NCBI GenBank assembly: GCA_002381865.1
Contig: DFYO01000054.1
Location: 1 to 64,000, forward strand
Length of the DNA: 64,000 bases
Source: Clostridiales bacterium UBA4080
Lineage (GTDB): Bacteria; Bacillota; Clostridia; Lachnospirales; Vallitaleaceae
Reading direction: 5' to 3'
The position numbers and the translations under genes were made by a program. Of this stretch, positions 1-10,562 are shown one piece after another. Numbering within the stretch: the first letter of the stretch is position 1; every line of letters begins with the position of its first letter. Under the pieces are notes generated by a model, which was given only the letters and a program-made list of their open reading frames with translations, searched no databases and was not told the origin of the DNA.

Positions 1-52
1 AGGACATTATCATATGTGAGTCAGAAATAAAAGTTTACGCGGGAAAAAGTTC

Positions 53-80
53 TTGACATTTCTTGAGGGGGGGGTATAAT
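53..80 (+). promoter_or_regulatory. Sigma-A promoter with G8 spacer tract
   Basis: A perfect TTGACA (53-58) and a perfect TATAAT (75-80) are separated by 16 bp. The 3' half of the spacer is an uninterrupted run of eight G (67-74). Transcription would start near 87 and read through the leader into azlD. Both hexamers match consensus, so the call is strong. The G run makes spacer length liable to slipped-strand change, which is inference. Confidence 0.85.
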
Positions 81-407
81 ATACCATGTTGGTGAAAAGA
101 TTAACCAACCCAATCTAAAAAGTTATCTGAGGCGGGGAATATCTGAAATTTTCCCTATATGAAAAAATTGAATAAGCTAAAAAACAGTTAATCTGGTATT
201 AATAATTGATTTGCTATTTGCTCGCAAAATACAAATTGTTTATTTAATAATCAAATAAGTAAATTTGTAGATGGTATTGAAAAGGCCTAAAAATAGTCAT
301 AGTATCAACATATAGAGCAGAGATTATTAATAAGTAGTGTAGCGAGGGGGTTTTTATGTTGTAGCTAGGCGAAGAAAAACGTTAAAACATTGACAAGGAG
401 AAAAGAG
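81..407 (+). promoter_or_regulatory. Long unclassified 5' leader upstream of azlD
   Basis: About 320 nt lie between the promoter and azlD without a convincing gene. Near the 5' end two short hairpins compete for the same bases: GTTGGT (88-93) with ACCAAC (104-109), and AGATT (98-102) with AATCT (112-116). A GGGAA/TTCCC hairpin follows at roughly 136-155. A ten-codon ATG frame (86-118, reading MLVKRLTNPI) has no ribosome binding site and begins about at the transcription start. I find no T-box signature (no AGGGTGGNACCGCG-like sequence) and no riboswitch class I recognise. A cis-regulatory RNA is possible but not shown. Confidence 0.4.
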
Positions 408-710
408 ATGGAAATATTATTATTGATATTTGGAATGTTTTTTGTAACATATATTCCAAGAATGATACCTGTTTTAATTCATGACATAATTATATTACCT
501 AATTGGGCAAACAATTGGTTGAAAAGTATACCATATGCAGCGCTTGGAACGCTAATATTTCCGGGAATAATAAATATCAATAAGGAGAAGCCAATTGCCG
601 GAATTGTTTGCGGAATTGTTGCGGCTGTAGTTGCTTACTTAGAATTAAATATCGGATATGTCATAGGCGTTGCAATATTAGTATCAGTTGCAATGTTACA
701 TTTAATATAA
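408..710 (+). CDS. azlD: AzlD-family branched-chain amino-acid export subunit
   Basis: This 100-residue hydrophobic protein is the small partner of AzlC in AzlCD permeases, which export branched-chain amino acids and analogues. It has about three to four membrane segments and the typical AzlD pattern near the N-terminus (TYIPRMIPVLI). I chose ATG 408 because AAGGAG sits at 395-400 with 7-nt spacing; an upstream in-frame start at 390 lacks such a site. Usually azlC precedes azlD; here azlD comes first, with azlC 118 bp downstream on the same transcript. The substrate is inferred from the family only. Confidence 0.85.
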   Translation: MEILLLIFGMFFVTYIPRMIPVLIHDIIILPNWANNWLKSIPYAALGTLIFPGIININKEKPIAGIVCGIVAAVVAYLELNIGYVIGVAILVSVAMLHLI

Positions 711-726
711 AAAGAGGAGAGTATTT

Positions 727-771
727 ATGAATAAAAATATTATTGATTATATTGGAAAAACTTATGCTTAA
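727..771 (+). CDS. Possible 14-codon small ORF
   Basis: ATG 727 opens a 14-residue frame (MNKNIIDYIGKTYA) ending with TAA at 771. It has a good AGAGGAGAG site at the right distance. Nearly the same ribosome-binding context recurs before azlC at 829, so this could be a real leader-type small ORF coupling azlD and azlC, or the remnant of a duplicated gene start. I know no homologous peptide. Nothing but the start context supports translation. Confidence 0.3.
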   Translation: MNKNIIDYIGKTYA

Positions 772-828
772 GTAAAAAAATATGCATGGAGAAACTAAAA
801 ATTATTAAAGGGATAGAGGAGAGTATAA

Positions 829-1536
829 ATGAGAAAAAGCTTTTTTGAAGGAGCGAAAGCGGCAACACCAATAGTTGTTGGATTTATTCCGGTAGCTACT
901 GCATTTGGTATGGTAGGAATGAATGCAGGTTTGAAATTGCACGAGTGCGTATTGATGTCCTTTATGGTCTTTGGAGGAGCAAGTCAATTAATGGCGGTTA
1001 CAATGTTAGCATCAGGTGCGGGGTTAATACAAATTATAGTAGCAACATTTGCAATTAATTTCAGGCATTTCGTTATGGGTATGAGCGTAATGCCAAAGCT
1101 TAAGCACATAAGTACAAAATGGAATTTGTTACTATTTTTTGGATTGACGGATGAAACATTTGCAATTATTTCATTAAAACAGGATGAAGAATTAATAAAC
1201 AAATATTATATTGCTGGCTTGAATTTTACTTCATTTGCAGCATGGGTATTAGGAACCCTATTCGGAGGCTTCTTTATTCGCTTTATTCCGGGGTTTATTA
1301 GAGATAGTATGACAATTGCAATTTATGGACTCTTTATAGGGCTTCTTGTTCCGGCGGTTAAGAAAAATTCAATCGGATTAATAATTGCATTAATAGCGAT
1401 GGGTGTAAATTATCTATTTACAAATTACTTTGATTTTGGAGGATGGTCATTAGTTTTAGCAACAATTATTGCAGGTGCATTTGGAATGGTTTTATACGGA
1501 AGGGAAGATGAATTTGCTATATATCAAGAGGAATAA
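829..1536 (+). CDS. azlC: AzlC-family branched-chain amino-acid exporter
   Basis: A 235-residue polytopic membrane protein of the AzlC/YgaZ family, the large subunit that works with AzlD to export branched-chain amino acids. The N-terminus carries the family pattern (FFEGAKAATPIVVGFIPVATAF) read in part as a first hydrophobic segment, followed by FGGASQLMAV and NFRHFVMGMS, both typical of the family. About six to seven membrane segments are visible. The gene has an AGAGGAGAG site before ATG 829. It ends a two-gene operon; a strong bidirectional terminator lies 70 bp downstream. Regulation would come from the promoter and leader at 53-407. Confidence 0.9.
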   Translation: MRKSFFEGAKAATPIVVGFIPVATAFGMVGMNAGLKLHECVLMSFMVFGGASQLMAVTMLASGAGLIQIIVATFAINFRHFVMGMSVMPKLKHISTKWNLLLFFGLTDETFAIISLKQDEELINKYYIAGLNFTSFAAWVLGTLFGGFFIRFIPGFIRDSMTIAIYGLFIGLLVPAVKKNSIGLIIALIAMGVNYLFTNYFDFGGWSLVLATIIAGAFGMVLYGREDEFAIYQEE

Positions 1537-1602
1537 AATAAAAAAAGAGTTATAATCGAACTTCTTTGCTGTTAAAGTTTAGCATTGAGAATTAAGATAA
1601 AT

Positions 1603-1643
1603 AAAAAAGCTTGGAAACCTTCGTGGTTATTCCAAGCTTTTTG
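1603..1643. terminator. Bidirectional rho-independent terminator after azlC
   Basis: A stem AAAAAGCTTGGAA (about 1604-1616) pairs with TTCCAAGCTTTTT (1630-1642). The loop contains a further ACC-TTCGT-GGT helix. A-rich and T-rich flanks make it able to act in both directions. It separates the azl operon from tsaC. Confidence 0.9.
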
Positions 1644-1769
1644 CATTTCGTTATGAAAAACGACAAAATATGTTCTTTTACTGAGATTTGAAGTATGATA
1701 TAATTTATAGTTAGAGAGTTTGGCAAGAATAATGCAAGGGCATTATTATAGAAGAGAAATGGAGACAGA

Positions 1770-2819
1770 ATGAATACTGAAATAGTTAAAATAGATATAA
1801 AAAATATAGATATGGAGCTGATTAATAAAGCAGGGGAGCTTTTGAAAAAAGGCGGACTTGTGGCTTTTCCAACGGAAACCGTTTATGGGATTGGTGCAAA
1901 TGCCTTAAATGAAAAAGCAATAAAAAATATTTATGCTGCTAAAGGGAGACCTTCGGATAATCCATTAATTATTCATATTGGAGACAGAGATGTTATAAGC
2001 CTTTACGCAAAGGAAATTCCAGAGCAAGCAATAAAGCTTATGGATGCCTTTTGGCCAGGCCCATTAACGCTTATTTTCAAAAAAACTGAAGCAATTTCAA
2101 GCAATATAACTGGTGGATTAGATACCGTTGCAATTCGTTTTCCTTCAAATCCAGTGGCAGCAGCTATAATACAATCAGCAGGAGTGCCGGTGGCAGCACC
2201 AAGTGCTAATATTTCAGGAAGACCAAGTCCTACTAGAGCAAGACATGTAATAGAGGATTTATCGGGTCGAGTTGACATGATTATTGATGGAGGAAATGCG
2301 GTAATAGGACTGGAATCTACAGTGGTTGATGTAACGGGAGAGATTCCTTTGATATTAAGACCAGGTTCGGTAACAAGGGCAATGCTTGAAAGGGTTGTTG
2401 AAAGAGTGGAAATAGACAAGGCATTACTTAAAGAAAATTCAAAAATAACACCTAGGTCGCCGGGAATGAAGTATAGGCATTATGCTCCAAAGGGACAAAT
2501 CACCGTAGTATATGGAGAAGATATAAAAGCCATAGAATGGATAAATAATCAAGTAGAAGAGCTTGAGAGAAAGTGCAATAAACCTGCAATAATTGCTACA
2601 TCAGAAGAAAAAGAAAAGTATAAGTGCAATTACGTACAAGAAATTGGTTCGATTAATAACCAAGAAGAGATTGCCGCTAATCTTTTTAAGGTGCTTAGAA
2701 AAATGGATCAGGAAAAGGTGGAATTCATTTTTGTAAGGGCGCTTAAGGAAGAAGAAATAGGTATTGCAACTATGAATAGATTATTAAAAGCAGCAGGCAA
2801 TAGAAAAATAGTGCTTTAG
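1770..2819 (+). CDS. tsaC: Threonylcarbamoyl-AMP synthase (Sua5/YwlC)
   Basis: Makes threonylcarbamoyl-AMP from threonine, bicarbonate and ATP, the first step of t6A formation at position 37 of ANN-decoding tRNAs in the cytosol. The N-terminal two thirds is the YrdC/Sua5 domain, with GGLVAFPTETVYGIGANA near residue 30, KGRPSDNPL, PVAAPSANISGRPSPT and LRPGS. The C-terminal Sua5 domain begins near residue 230 (PGMKYRHYAPKG), so the 349-residue length fits the long Sua5/YwlC form rather than short TsaC. It has a GGAGAC site before ATG 1770 and leads a run of closely spaced genes: the phosphatase gene starts 10 bp after its stop. Confidence 0.95.
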   Translation: MNTEIVKIDIKNIDMELINKAGELLKKGGLVAFPTETVYGIGANALNEKAIKNIYAAKGRPSDNPLIIHIGDRDVISLYAKEIPEQAIKLMDAFWPGPLTLIFKKTEAISSNITGGLDTVAIRFPSNPVAAAIIQSAGVPVAAPSANISGRPSPTRARHVIEDLSGRVDMIIDGGNAVIGLESTVVDVTGEIPLILRPGSVTRAMLERVVERVEIDKALLKENSKITPRSPGMKYRHYAPKGQITVVYGEDIKAIEWINNQVEELERKCNKPAIIATSEEKEKYKCNYVQEIGSINNQEEIAANLFKVLRKMDQEKVEFIFVRALKEEEIGIATMNRLLKAAGNRKIVL

Positions 2820-2829
2820 AGGTTGAAAT

Positions 2830-3276
2830 ATGAAAAATATTGTATTTGTTTGTACGGGAAATACCTGCAGAAGCCCTATGGCTGAAGGGATAGCAAAAAA
2901 GCTAGCCCAACAAAAAGAATTAGCCTTGAATTTTTCTTCGAGAGGAACCTCGGTTTATATGGAGGAAAAGGCAAATCCTCTTGCAAAAAATGCCGCAAAG
3001 GCATATAGTAGTGATTTAGAAGAGCATTTCTCAAAGGCTTTTTCAGAAAAGGATGCCGAGAAATCGGAAATAGTCCTTACAATGACCTTAAGACATAAGG
3101 AATATTTAAAAGAAAAATATCCAAAATATAAGGACAAAATTTTTACAATTAAGGAATATGTGGGTGAAAAGGGAGATATTGCAGATCCCTTTGGCAAAAA
3201 CAAAGAGGCTTATGAAGCTTGTGCTAAGGAATTATATGATTTGATAAATAAAATATTAACTAATATACAGGAGTAA
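2830..3276 (+). CDS. ywlE: LMW-PTP family phosphatase, probably protein-arginine phosphatase (YwlE-like)
   Basis: A 148-residue low-molecular-weight phosphatase. The P-loop CTGNTCRS starts with catalytic Cys8 and ends at Arg14; the general acid Asp lies in DPFG near residue 120. Thr12 in the loop corresponds to the Thr that selects phosphoarginine in Bacillus YwlE, where tyrosine phosphatases usually carry a bulkier residue. I therefore infer protein-arginine phosphatase activity, reversing McsB-type marking; the kinase is not in this window. The position between tsaC and rpiB repeats the Bacillus ywlC-ywlE-ywlF arrangement. It starts 10 bp after tsaC and ends 4 bp before rpiB. Confidence 0.85.
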   Translation: MKNIVFVCTGNTCRSPMAEGIAKKLAQQKELALNFSSRGTSVYMEEKANPLAKNAAKAYSSDLEEHFSKAFSEKDAEKSEIVLTMTLRHKEYLKEKYPKYKDKIFTIKEYVGEKGDIADPFGKNKEAYEACAKELYDLINKILTNIQE

Positions 3277-3280
3277 CAAT

Positions 3281-4352
<1,072 letters not shown>

Positions 4353-4411
4353 ATAAATGTAATATAATAAATAATAGTAGAACAATACATAATTGAAAAA
4401 AGGGAGCAAAT

Positions 4412-4855
4412 ATGAGGCCATCTTGGGATGAATATTATATGAATATTGTTGAGCTTATAAAAGAGCGCTCTACATGCTTAAGAAGAAAGGTGGGCGCGGT
4501 AATAGTTAAGGATAAAAGAATTCTTACAACGGGCTATAATGGGGCACCATCAGGCTGCAAGCACTGTATTGATTTAGGATGCTTGAGAGAAAAAATGAAT
4601 ATTCCATCTGGAGAAAGGCATGAGCTTTGCAGAGCCTCTCATGCAGAACAAAATGCAATTGTTCAGGCAGCAAAGCACGGAATTTCTATTGATGGTGGAA
4701 CCATATATGTTACTACCCAGCCATGTGCAATTTGCTCTAAGCTTATAATAAATGCAGGAATTAAAAGAGTGGTATATAAAGGTGAGTATCCCGATACGCT
4801 GTCTTTGGAGCTTTTAAATGAAGCAGAAATAGAAACGGTTAAGTGGGAAAACTAG
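4412..4855 (+). CDS. dCMP deaminase family protein (ComEB-like)
   Basis: A 147-residue zinc-dependent deaminase, probably converting dCMP to dUMP for dTTP synthesis. The zinc site is complete: His77 and catalytic Glu79 in HAEQNAI, and PCAIC giving Cys105 and Cys108. An additional Cys-rich insert ([10 protein letters not shown], residues 49-57) is typical of the dCMP deaminase/ComEB group. The gene has GGGAG before ATG 4412 and is followed 19 bp later by the tagO-like gene. Related cytidine or riboflavin deaminases are less likely because of the insert and length. Confidence 0.88.
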   Translation: MRPSWDEYYMNIVELIKERSTCLRRKVGAVIVKDKRILTTGYNGAPSGCKHCIDLGCLREKMNIPSGERHELCRASHAEQNAIVQAAKHGISIDGGTIYVTTQPCAICSKLIINAGIKRVVYKGEYPDTLSLELLNEAEIETVKWEN

Positions 4856-4874
4856 ATTTTCAGGAGAAGAAAAA

Positions 4875-6026
4875 ATGAACATAATGACTATATTAAGCAA
4901 TAATTGGATTTATATTGCAGGATTTGCAATGGCTTTTATAATAAGCCTTTTGATGACTCCCTTAAGTAAAAAATTTGCCTTTAAGGTTGGAGCTGTTGCG
5001 GTTCCAAATGCTAGAAGTATGCATCAAAAGCCTATGCCCTTAGCTGGGGGGACAGCTATTGTTGTTGGATTTGCAATAACGGTATTAATTTTAGCGCCAA
5101 TGATGAAAAGCTTTAGGCTTGAAAATTATGTAGGGCTTATATTAGGAAGTATTTTGATTACAGTAGTAGGACTATTAGATGATATTTATGATTTGAATGC
5201 AAGAATAAAACTGTTTTTCCAAATATTAGCTGCGCTAATAGTTGTATTTACCGGAACAACTATTGAGCTTATCAGCTGGCCCTTTGCAAGCCATGGAGTG
5301 CTTATGCTTGGACCTTTTAGCGAAATCGTCACAATTATTTGGATAATAGGTTTAACTAATGCGGTAAATCTTATTGATGGTTTAGATGGGCTTGCGACAG
5401 GGGTATCCTCAATAGCAGCACTAAGCCTCATGTTTGTATCTATATTATTTAAGGAGCCAATGGTAGTTCTTTTAACTGCTAGCCTTGCAGGTGCCTGTAT
5501 AGGATTTTTACCACATAACTTTAACCCTGCTACTATATTTATGGGGGATACCGGCTCTACCTTTTTAGGCTTTACACTTGCGGTAATATCTGCAAAGGGT
5601 TTTATTAAGAGCTATACGGCAATCACAATTGTAGTTGCAATATTAGTCTTAGGGCTTCCGATTTTTGACACCTCCTTTGCAATATTAAGGAGACTTATTA
5701 ACAGACAGCCGGTTATGAAGGCTGACCGTGGGCATTTACATCATAGGCTGGTGGATAAGGGCTATAGCCATAAAAGGGCAGTGCTTACGCTTTATGGTAT
5801 TAGCGGGGTGTTTGGAATAGCAGGAGTATTGGTAGCTATGAATGATACTAAGCTAGCGCTTTTTATTGTAATTCTAATGGCACTGGTTTGGGCAGGAGAT
5901 TTATGGTATACGGGAAGAGAAAAAAAGAAGGCATTAAAAACAATAGGACCTGAAGAGGTTGAAGAAATGGTATATGCAGATGAATTTAATGCAGCAATGG
6001 AAGAAAAAGACAAGGATGCAATCTAA
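4875..6026 (+). CDS. tagO: Undecaprenyl-phosphate GlcNAc-1-phosphate transferase (TagO/WecA family)
   Basis: A 383-residue polytopic membrane enzyme that transfers a sugar 1-phosphate, usually GlcNAc-1-P, from its UDP form to undecaprenyl phosphate, starting wall teichoic acid or other surface glycan synthesis. Visible family motifs are the Mg-binding LLDDIYDL near residue 98, NAVNLIDGLDGLATG near residue 160, FMGDTGS near 220 and HLHHRL near 285. About ten hydrophobic segments are seen. The C-terminal tail is acidic. It precedes UDP-GlcNAc 2-epimerase, a common pairing in teichoic acid loci, but no other tag genes are present here. MraY is excluded by the motifs and by context. Confidence 0.92.
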   Translation: MNIMTILSNNWIYIAGFAMAFIISLLMTPLSKKFAFKVGAVAVPNARSMHQKPMPLAGGTAIVVGFAITVLILAPMMKSFRLENYVGLILGSILITVVGLLDDIYDLNARIKLFFQILAALIVVFTGTTIELISWPFASHGVLMLGPFSEIVTIIWIIGLTNAVNLIDGLDGLATGVSSIAALSLMFVSILFKEPMVVLLTASLAGACIGFLPHNFNPATIFMGDTGSTFLGFTLAVISAKGFIKSYTAITIVVAILVLGLPIFDTSFAILRRLINRQPVMKADRGHLHHRLVDKGYSHKRAVLTLYGISGVFGIAGVLVAMNDTKLALFIVILMALVWAGDLWYTGREKKKALKTIGPEEVEEMVYADEFNAAMEEKDKDAI

Positions 6027-6143
6027 TCAATTATTTAAGCTTATTAATTATAAGCATGTAATAATTGCCTTTGAAGTATGTGTTCATGAATAATATTTGA
6101 GCTAATATAGTAATATAAAAATTGCAACTATAATAGTAATTAT

Positions 6144-6172
6144 TTGCGACATTAATAGCAAAAAACTATAAT
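6144..6172 (+). promoter_or_regulatory. Promoter for the UDP-GlcNAc epimerase gene
   Basis: TTGCGA (6144-6149) and TATAAT (6167-6172) are 17 bp apart, 39 bp before the start codon. This suggests that mnaA has its own transcript despite following tagO. The rest of the 184-bp gap shows nothing else clear. Confidence 0.7.
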
Positions 6173-6210
6173 ATATTTAGATTTGATTTAACTATCAGAA
6201 AGGGATTATT

Positions 6211-7338
6211 ATGTCAATTAGAATTATGAGTGTTTTTGGCACCAGGCCTGAAGCAATAAAAATGGGTCCGGTGGTTAAGGAGATTGAGAAAACTGAGGGA
6301 GTTGAAAGCATAGTTTGTGTTACAGCTCAGCATAGGGAAATGCTAGACCAAGTGCTAGAGGTATTTGATATAAAGCCGGATTATGATTTGGATATTATGA
6401 AGGCGGGCCAGACATTGACACAAATTACTACTAGAGCTTTAAAGGGGCTTGAAGAAGTAATTAAGGAAGCAAAGCCAGATATTGTGCTGGTACATGGAGA
6501 TACTACAACAACCTTTGCGGGAGCATTAGCTGCATTTTATCAGCAGGTTAAGGTAGGGCATGTAGAGGCAGGATTAAGAACCTATAATAAATATGAGCCA
6601 TTTCCTGAAGAAATGAATAGAAAACTTACAGGTGGACTTACAGATCTTCATTTTGCACCAACAGAAACTGCCAGAGGGCATTTAATAAAAGAAGGAATTG
6701 AGGATGGTTATATTTTTGTCACGGGAAATACGGTTATTGATGCTTTAAGCACTACACTTTCTGATGATTATATCTTTATGGTAGAAAAGCTGAATGAGAT
6801 TGACTTTGATAACAAGAGAGTGATTACGCTTACAGCACACAGAAGAGAGAATCTTGGAGAACCTTTAGAAAATATATGTAGGGCTGTAAAACAAATAGCA
6901 GAGGAGTTTGCTGATGTTGAAATTGTTTATGCAGTACATATGAATCCAACAGTTAGAAATACAGTAAACAGCATACTAGGTAATATAGAAAATGTGCATT
7001 TGCTTGAGCCGCTAGAGCTGAGAGATATGCATAATTTGTTAAATAAATCGTATCTTGTTTTAACCGATTCAGGCGGCCTACAGGAGGAAGTACCCTCCAT
7101 GGGAAAACCTGTTTTGGTGCTTAGGAATGTAACCGAAAGGCCAGAGGGGGTTGAAGCAGGGACGCTTAAGCTTGCAGGAACAGAAGAGGTAAACATCTAT
7201 AATTTAACCAAGGAGCTATTAACAGATAAAGAGGCATATGCGAAAATGGCAAATGCAGCTAATCCTTATGGAGACGGAAAAGCGTCAATGAGGATTGTTA
7301 AGGCTATAAAGGATAAGCTTGTGAAAAATTTGTCTTAA
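6211..7338 (+). CDS. mnaA: UDP-N-acetylglucosamine 2-epimerase (non-hydrolysing)
   Basis: Interconverts UDP-GlcNAc and UDP-ManNAc, the precursor of teichoic acid linkage units and other surface glycans. The 375-residue protein matches the WecB/MnaA family throughout: GTRPEAIKMGPV at residues 10-21, VHGDTTTTFAGAL near 95, HVEAGLRTYN near 115, FPEEMNRK, TAHRRENLGEP near 212 and TDSGGLQEE near 290, the last contributing UDP binding. It has an AAAGGG site before ATG 6211 and a promoter in the gap upstream. No hydrolysing NeuC-type features are apparent. The ATP synthase operon begins 70 bp downstream from its own promoter. Confidence 0.96.
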   Translation: MSIRIMSVFGTRPEAIKMGPVVKEIEKTEGVESIVCVTAQHREMLDQVLEVFDIKPDYDLDIMKAGQTLTQITTRALKGLEEVIKEAKPDIVLVHGDTTTTFAGALAAFYQQVKVGHVEAGLRTYNKYEPFPEEMNRKLTGGLTDLHFAPTETARGHLIKEGIEDGYIFVTGNTVIDALSTTLSDDYIFMVEKLNEIDFDNKRVITLTAHRRENLGEPLENICRAVKQIAEEFADVEIVYAVHMNPTVRNTVNSILGNIENVHLLEPLELRDMHNLLNKSYLVLTDSGGLQEEVPSMGKPVLVLRNVTERPEGVEAGTLKLAGTEEVNIYNLTKELLTDKEAYAKMANAANPYGDGKASMRIVKAIKDKLVKNLS

Positions 7339-7352
7339 AATGAAAAAAACAA

Positions 7353-7381
7353 TGGACATTAATAAAAATTATAGGTATAAT
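7353..7381 (+). promoter_or_regulatory. Promoter of the ATP synthase operon
   Basis: TGGACA (7353-7358) and TATAAT (7376-7381) are separated by 17 bp, 27 bp before atpZ. This is the only strong promoter seen before atpZ, and the terminator after atpC closes the unit. Confidence 0.75.
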
Positions 7382-7408
7382 GTGTAATGTGGAAGGGCGT
7401 GATTAATT

Positions 7409-7645
7409 ATGAAATTTGATTATAAAAGTCTTAAGAATTTAGCACTTTTATCACAAGTAGGTGTAATGATGGCCGTTCCAATTATCGGATGTGTTATTCT
7501 AGGCAGTTATTTGGATAGCAAATTCGGAACACAGATATTGTTTTTAATTATATTTACCTTATTAGGGGTTGGAGCGGCATTTCGGAATTTATACATACTT
7601 GCCCTTAAGAAAAACCCGGATGGAAAGAAGGCACCAAAAAGATGA
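7409..7645 (+). CDS. atpZ: AtpZ/AtpI-type small membrane protein
   Basis: A 78-residue protein with two hydrophobic segments (about residues 13-34 and 42-64), matching the AtpZ family found at the head of F-ATPase operons. AtpZ and AtpI are thought to help c-ring assembly or Mg/Ca uptake for the synthase. The gene overlaps atpI by 4 nt (ATGA), so the two are translationally coupled. The ribosome site is GGAAGGG, 11 nt before ATG 7409. The function rests on family and context. Confidence 0.82.
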   Translation: MKFDYKSLKNLALLSQVGVMMAVPIIGCVILGSYLDSKFGTQILFLIIFTLLGVGAAFRNLYILALKKNPDGKKAPKR

Positions 7646-8082
7646 ATTCAAAAGATTCGGTTGCGCTTTCGTTAATAACGAAGGTATGCATTATAACAGC
7701 AGCAGCATTTTTGCCAGGACTATTTTTTGGCAGTAATATGCTTGCATACGCAAAAGGGCTTGCCCTTGGAGGCGTTTTTACAATATTAAAGGTTTTTTTG
7801 ATGCAGTCTACGTTTAGTAAAGCAGTACAAAAGCCTGAATTATCAGCAAAAAGATATGCGACAATACATTTTGCACTAAGACATTTTTTAACTTTTGTTA
7901 TTCTTATAATCGGAGCATTAGAACCTACTATTAATATAATCGGAGTAATAATCGGATTATTATCGTTAAAGCTGGCAGCCTATTGGCATGGACACAAGAC
8001 AGCTGAAACACCAAAGGACGGTTCGGTTGAGTTTTTAGAATGGGAAGATGAAGAGGATGATGGAAAGGATTTTCATTTATAA
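7642..8082 (+). CDS. atpI: ATP synthase subunit I (AtpI-like)
   Basis: A 146-residue membrane protein with about four hydrophobic segments, placed directly before the a subunit as AtpI usually is. AtpI acts as a chaperone for c-ring assembly in several bacteria and is needed for c-ring formation in some Na+-driven synthases. The C-terminus is very acidic (EDEEDDGKDF). It overlaps atpZ by 4 nt. A gap of 177 bp to atpB contains a repeated TTCATTATAGG and a TGGTATACT that could be an internal extended -10 element. Sequence conservation in this family is low, so the call leans on position. Confidence 0.78.
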   Translation: MNSKDSVALSLITKVCIITAAAFLPGLFFGSNMLAYAKGLALGGVFTILKVFLMQSTFSKAVQKPELSAKRYATIHFALRHFLTFVILIIGALEPTINIIGVIIGLLSLKLAAYWHGHKTAETPKDGSVEFLEWEDEEDDGKDFHL

Positions 8083-8259
8083 AACTTCATTATAGGGACA
8101 TAACTTAAACCTACTGGAGAAGGCTTAGAGTTACATAATTCATTATAGGATTCTTTTGTTTTGTTATACTTTTTTAATGCTTGGTATACTTGAGAGAATG
8201 ACGTAATGAGTTTATGTAACTTTTTATATATATTAAATTTTGCAAAGGAGATGAAAACA

Positions 8260-9904
<1,645 letters not shown>

Positions 9905-9965
9905 TAATGGTGTAAAGATTTTAGATCTAGATTAAATACACTTTTATGAAAGGAGGAAAGTAAAT

Positions 9966-10562
9966 TTGAACTTAATATTAAACGGTATTGAAAAATTACT
10001 AGCAAATCAAGTTATACTAGCTGAAACTGCTAAGGATTTAAGTGAAAAATCAAGAATACTTGGCTTTGATATGCAGCTTCTTCTTCAACTTGGAATTCAT
10101 ATAATTACAGTTCTTTTACTTTTTGCAATCCTTGGTAAGTTTTTGCTTAATCCAGTGAAGGATATCCTCACAAAGAGAAAGCAAGGAATAGCTGATGAAT
10201 ATGAGAAGATTAAAACAGAAATGGAAACTGCAAACGCTTTAAAAACTGGCTATGAGTTAAAAATAGCTGATGTAAAAAAAGAAGCAGACCAAATCTTAAG
10301 TGATGCAAGACAAGCAGCGCTTGTTCAAGAAGGCAAAATTATTCACGAGGCTAAACAGGAAGCAGAAAGAATTCATACAAGAGCTCAGCTTGCAATTGAA
10401 AGAGAAAAAGAGCAGGCAAGAGAAGATATAAGAAAAGAGATTATAGAAGTTGCTACAATGATGGCAAGCAAATTCGTAGCGACATCTATGTCTGAAAGTG
10501 CAAGAAATGAATTATTCGAAAAAGCATTAAATGAGATGGGTGAAGATACATGGCTGAATTAG
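9966..10562 (+). CDS. atpF: F-ATPase subunit b
   Basis: The peripheral-stalk subunit: a membrane segment (about residues 40-62) followed by a long, charged helical domain. It starts at TTG 9966, set by AGGAGG at 9951-9956 with 9-nt spacing. The 198-residue length is slightly long because of an N-terminal extension of about 35 residues before the membrane helix. The 3' end overlaps atpH by 13 nt. Confidence 0.92.
   Translation: MNLILNGIEKLLANQVILAETAKDLSEKSRILGFDMQLLLQLGIHIITVLLLFAILGKFLLNPVKDILTKRKQGIADEYEKIKTEMETANALKTGYELKIADVKKEADQILSDARQAALVQEGKIIHEAKQEAERIHTRAQLAIEREKEQAREDIRKEIIEVATMMASKFVATSMSESARNELFEKALNEMGEDTWLN

Noticed and set aside
86..118. Ten-codon leader peptide rich in Leu/Val/Ile at the start of the azl leader
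   Set aside because: It begins about at the predicted transcription start and has no ribosome site, so translation is unsupported.
81..407. T-box leader upstream of azlD
   Set aside because: No T-box sequence, no antiterminator pair and no terminator before the gene.
2003..2419. 138-codon open frame on the minus strand over tsaC
   Set aside because: Lies entirely inside the conserved tsaC gene, has no ribosome binding site and no protein-like pattern.
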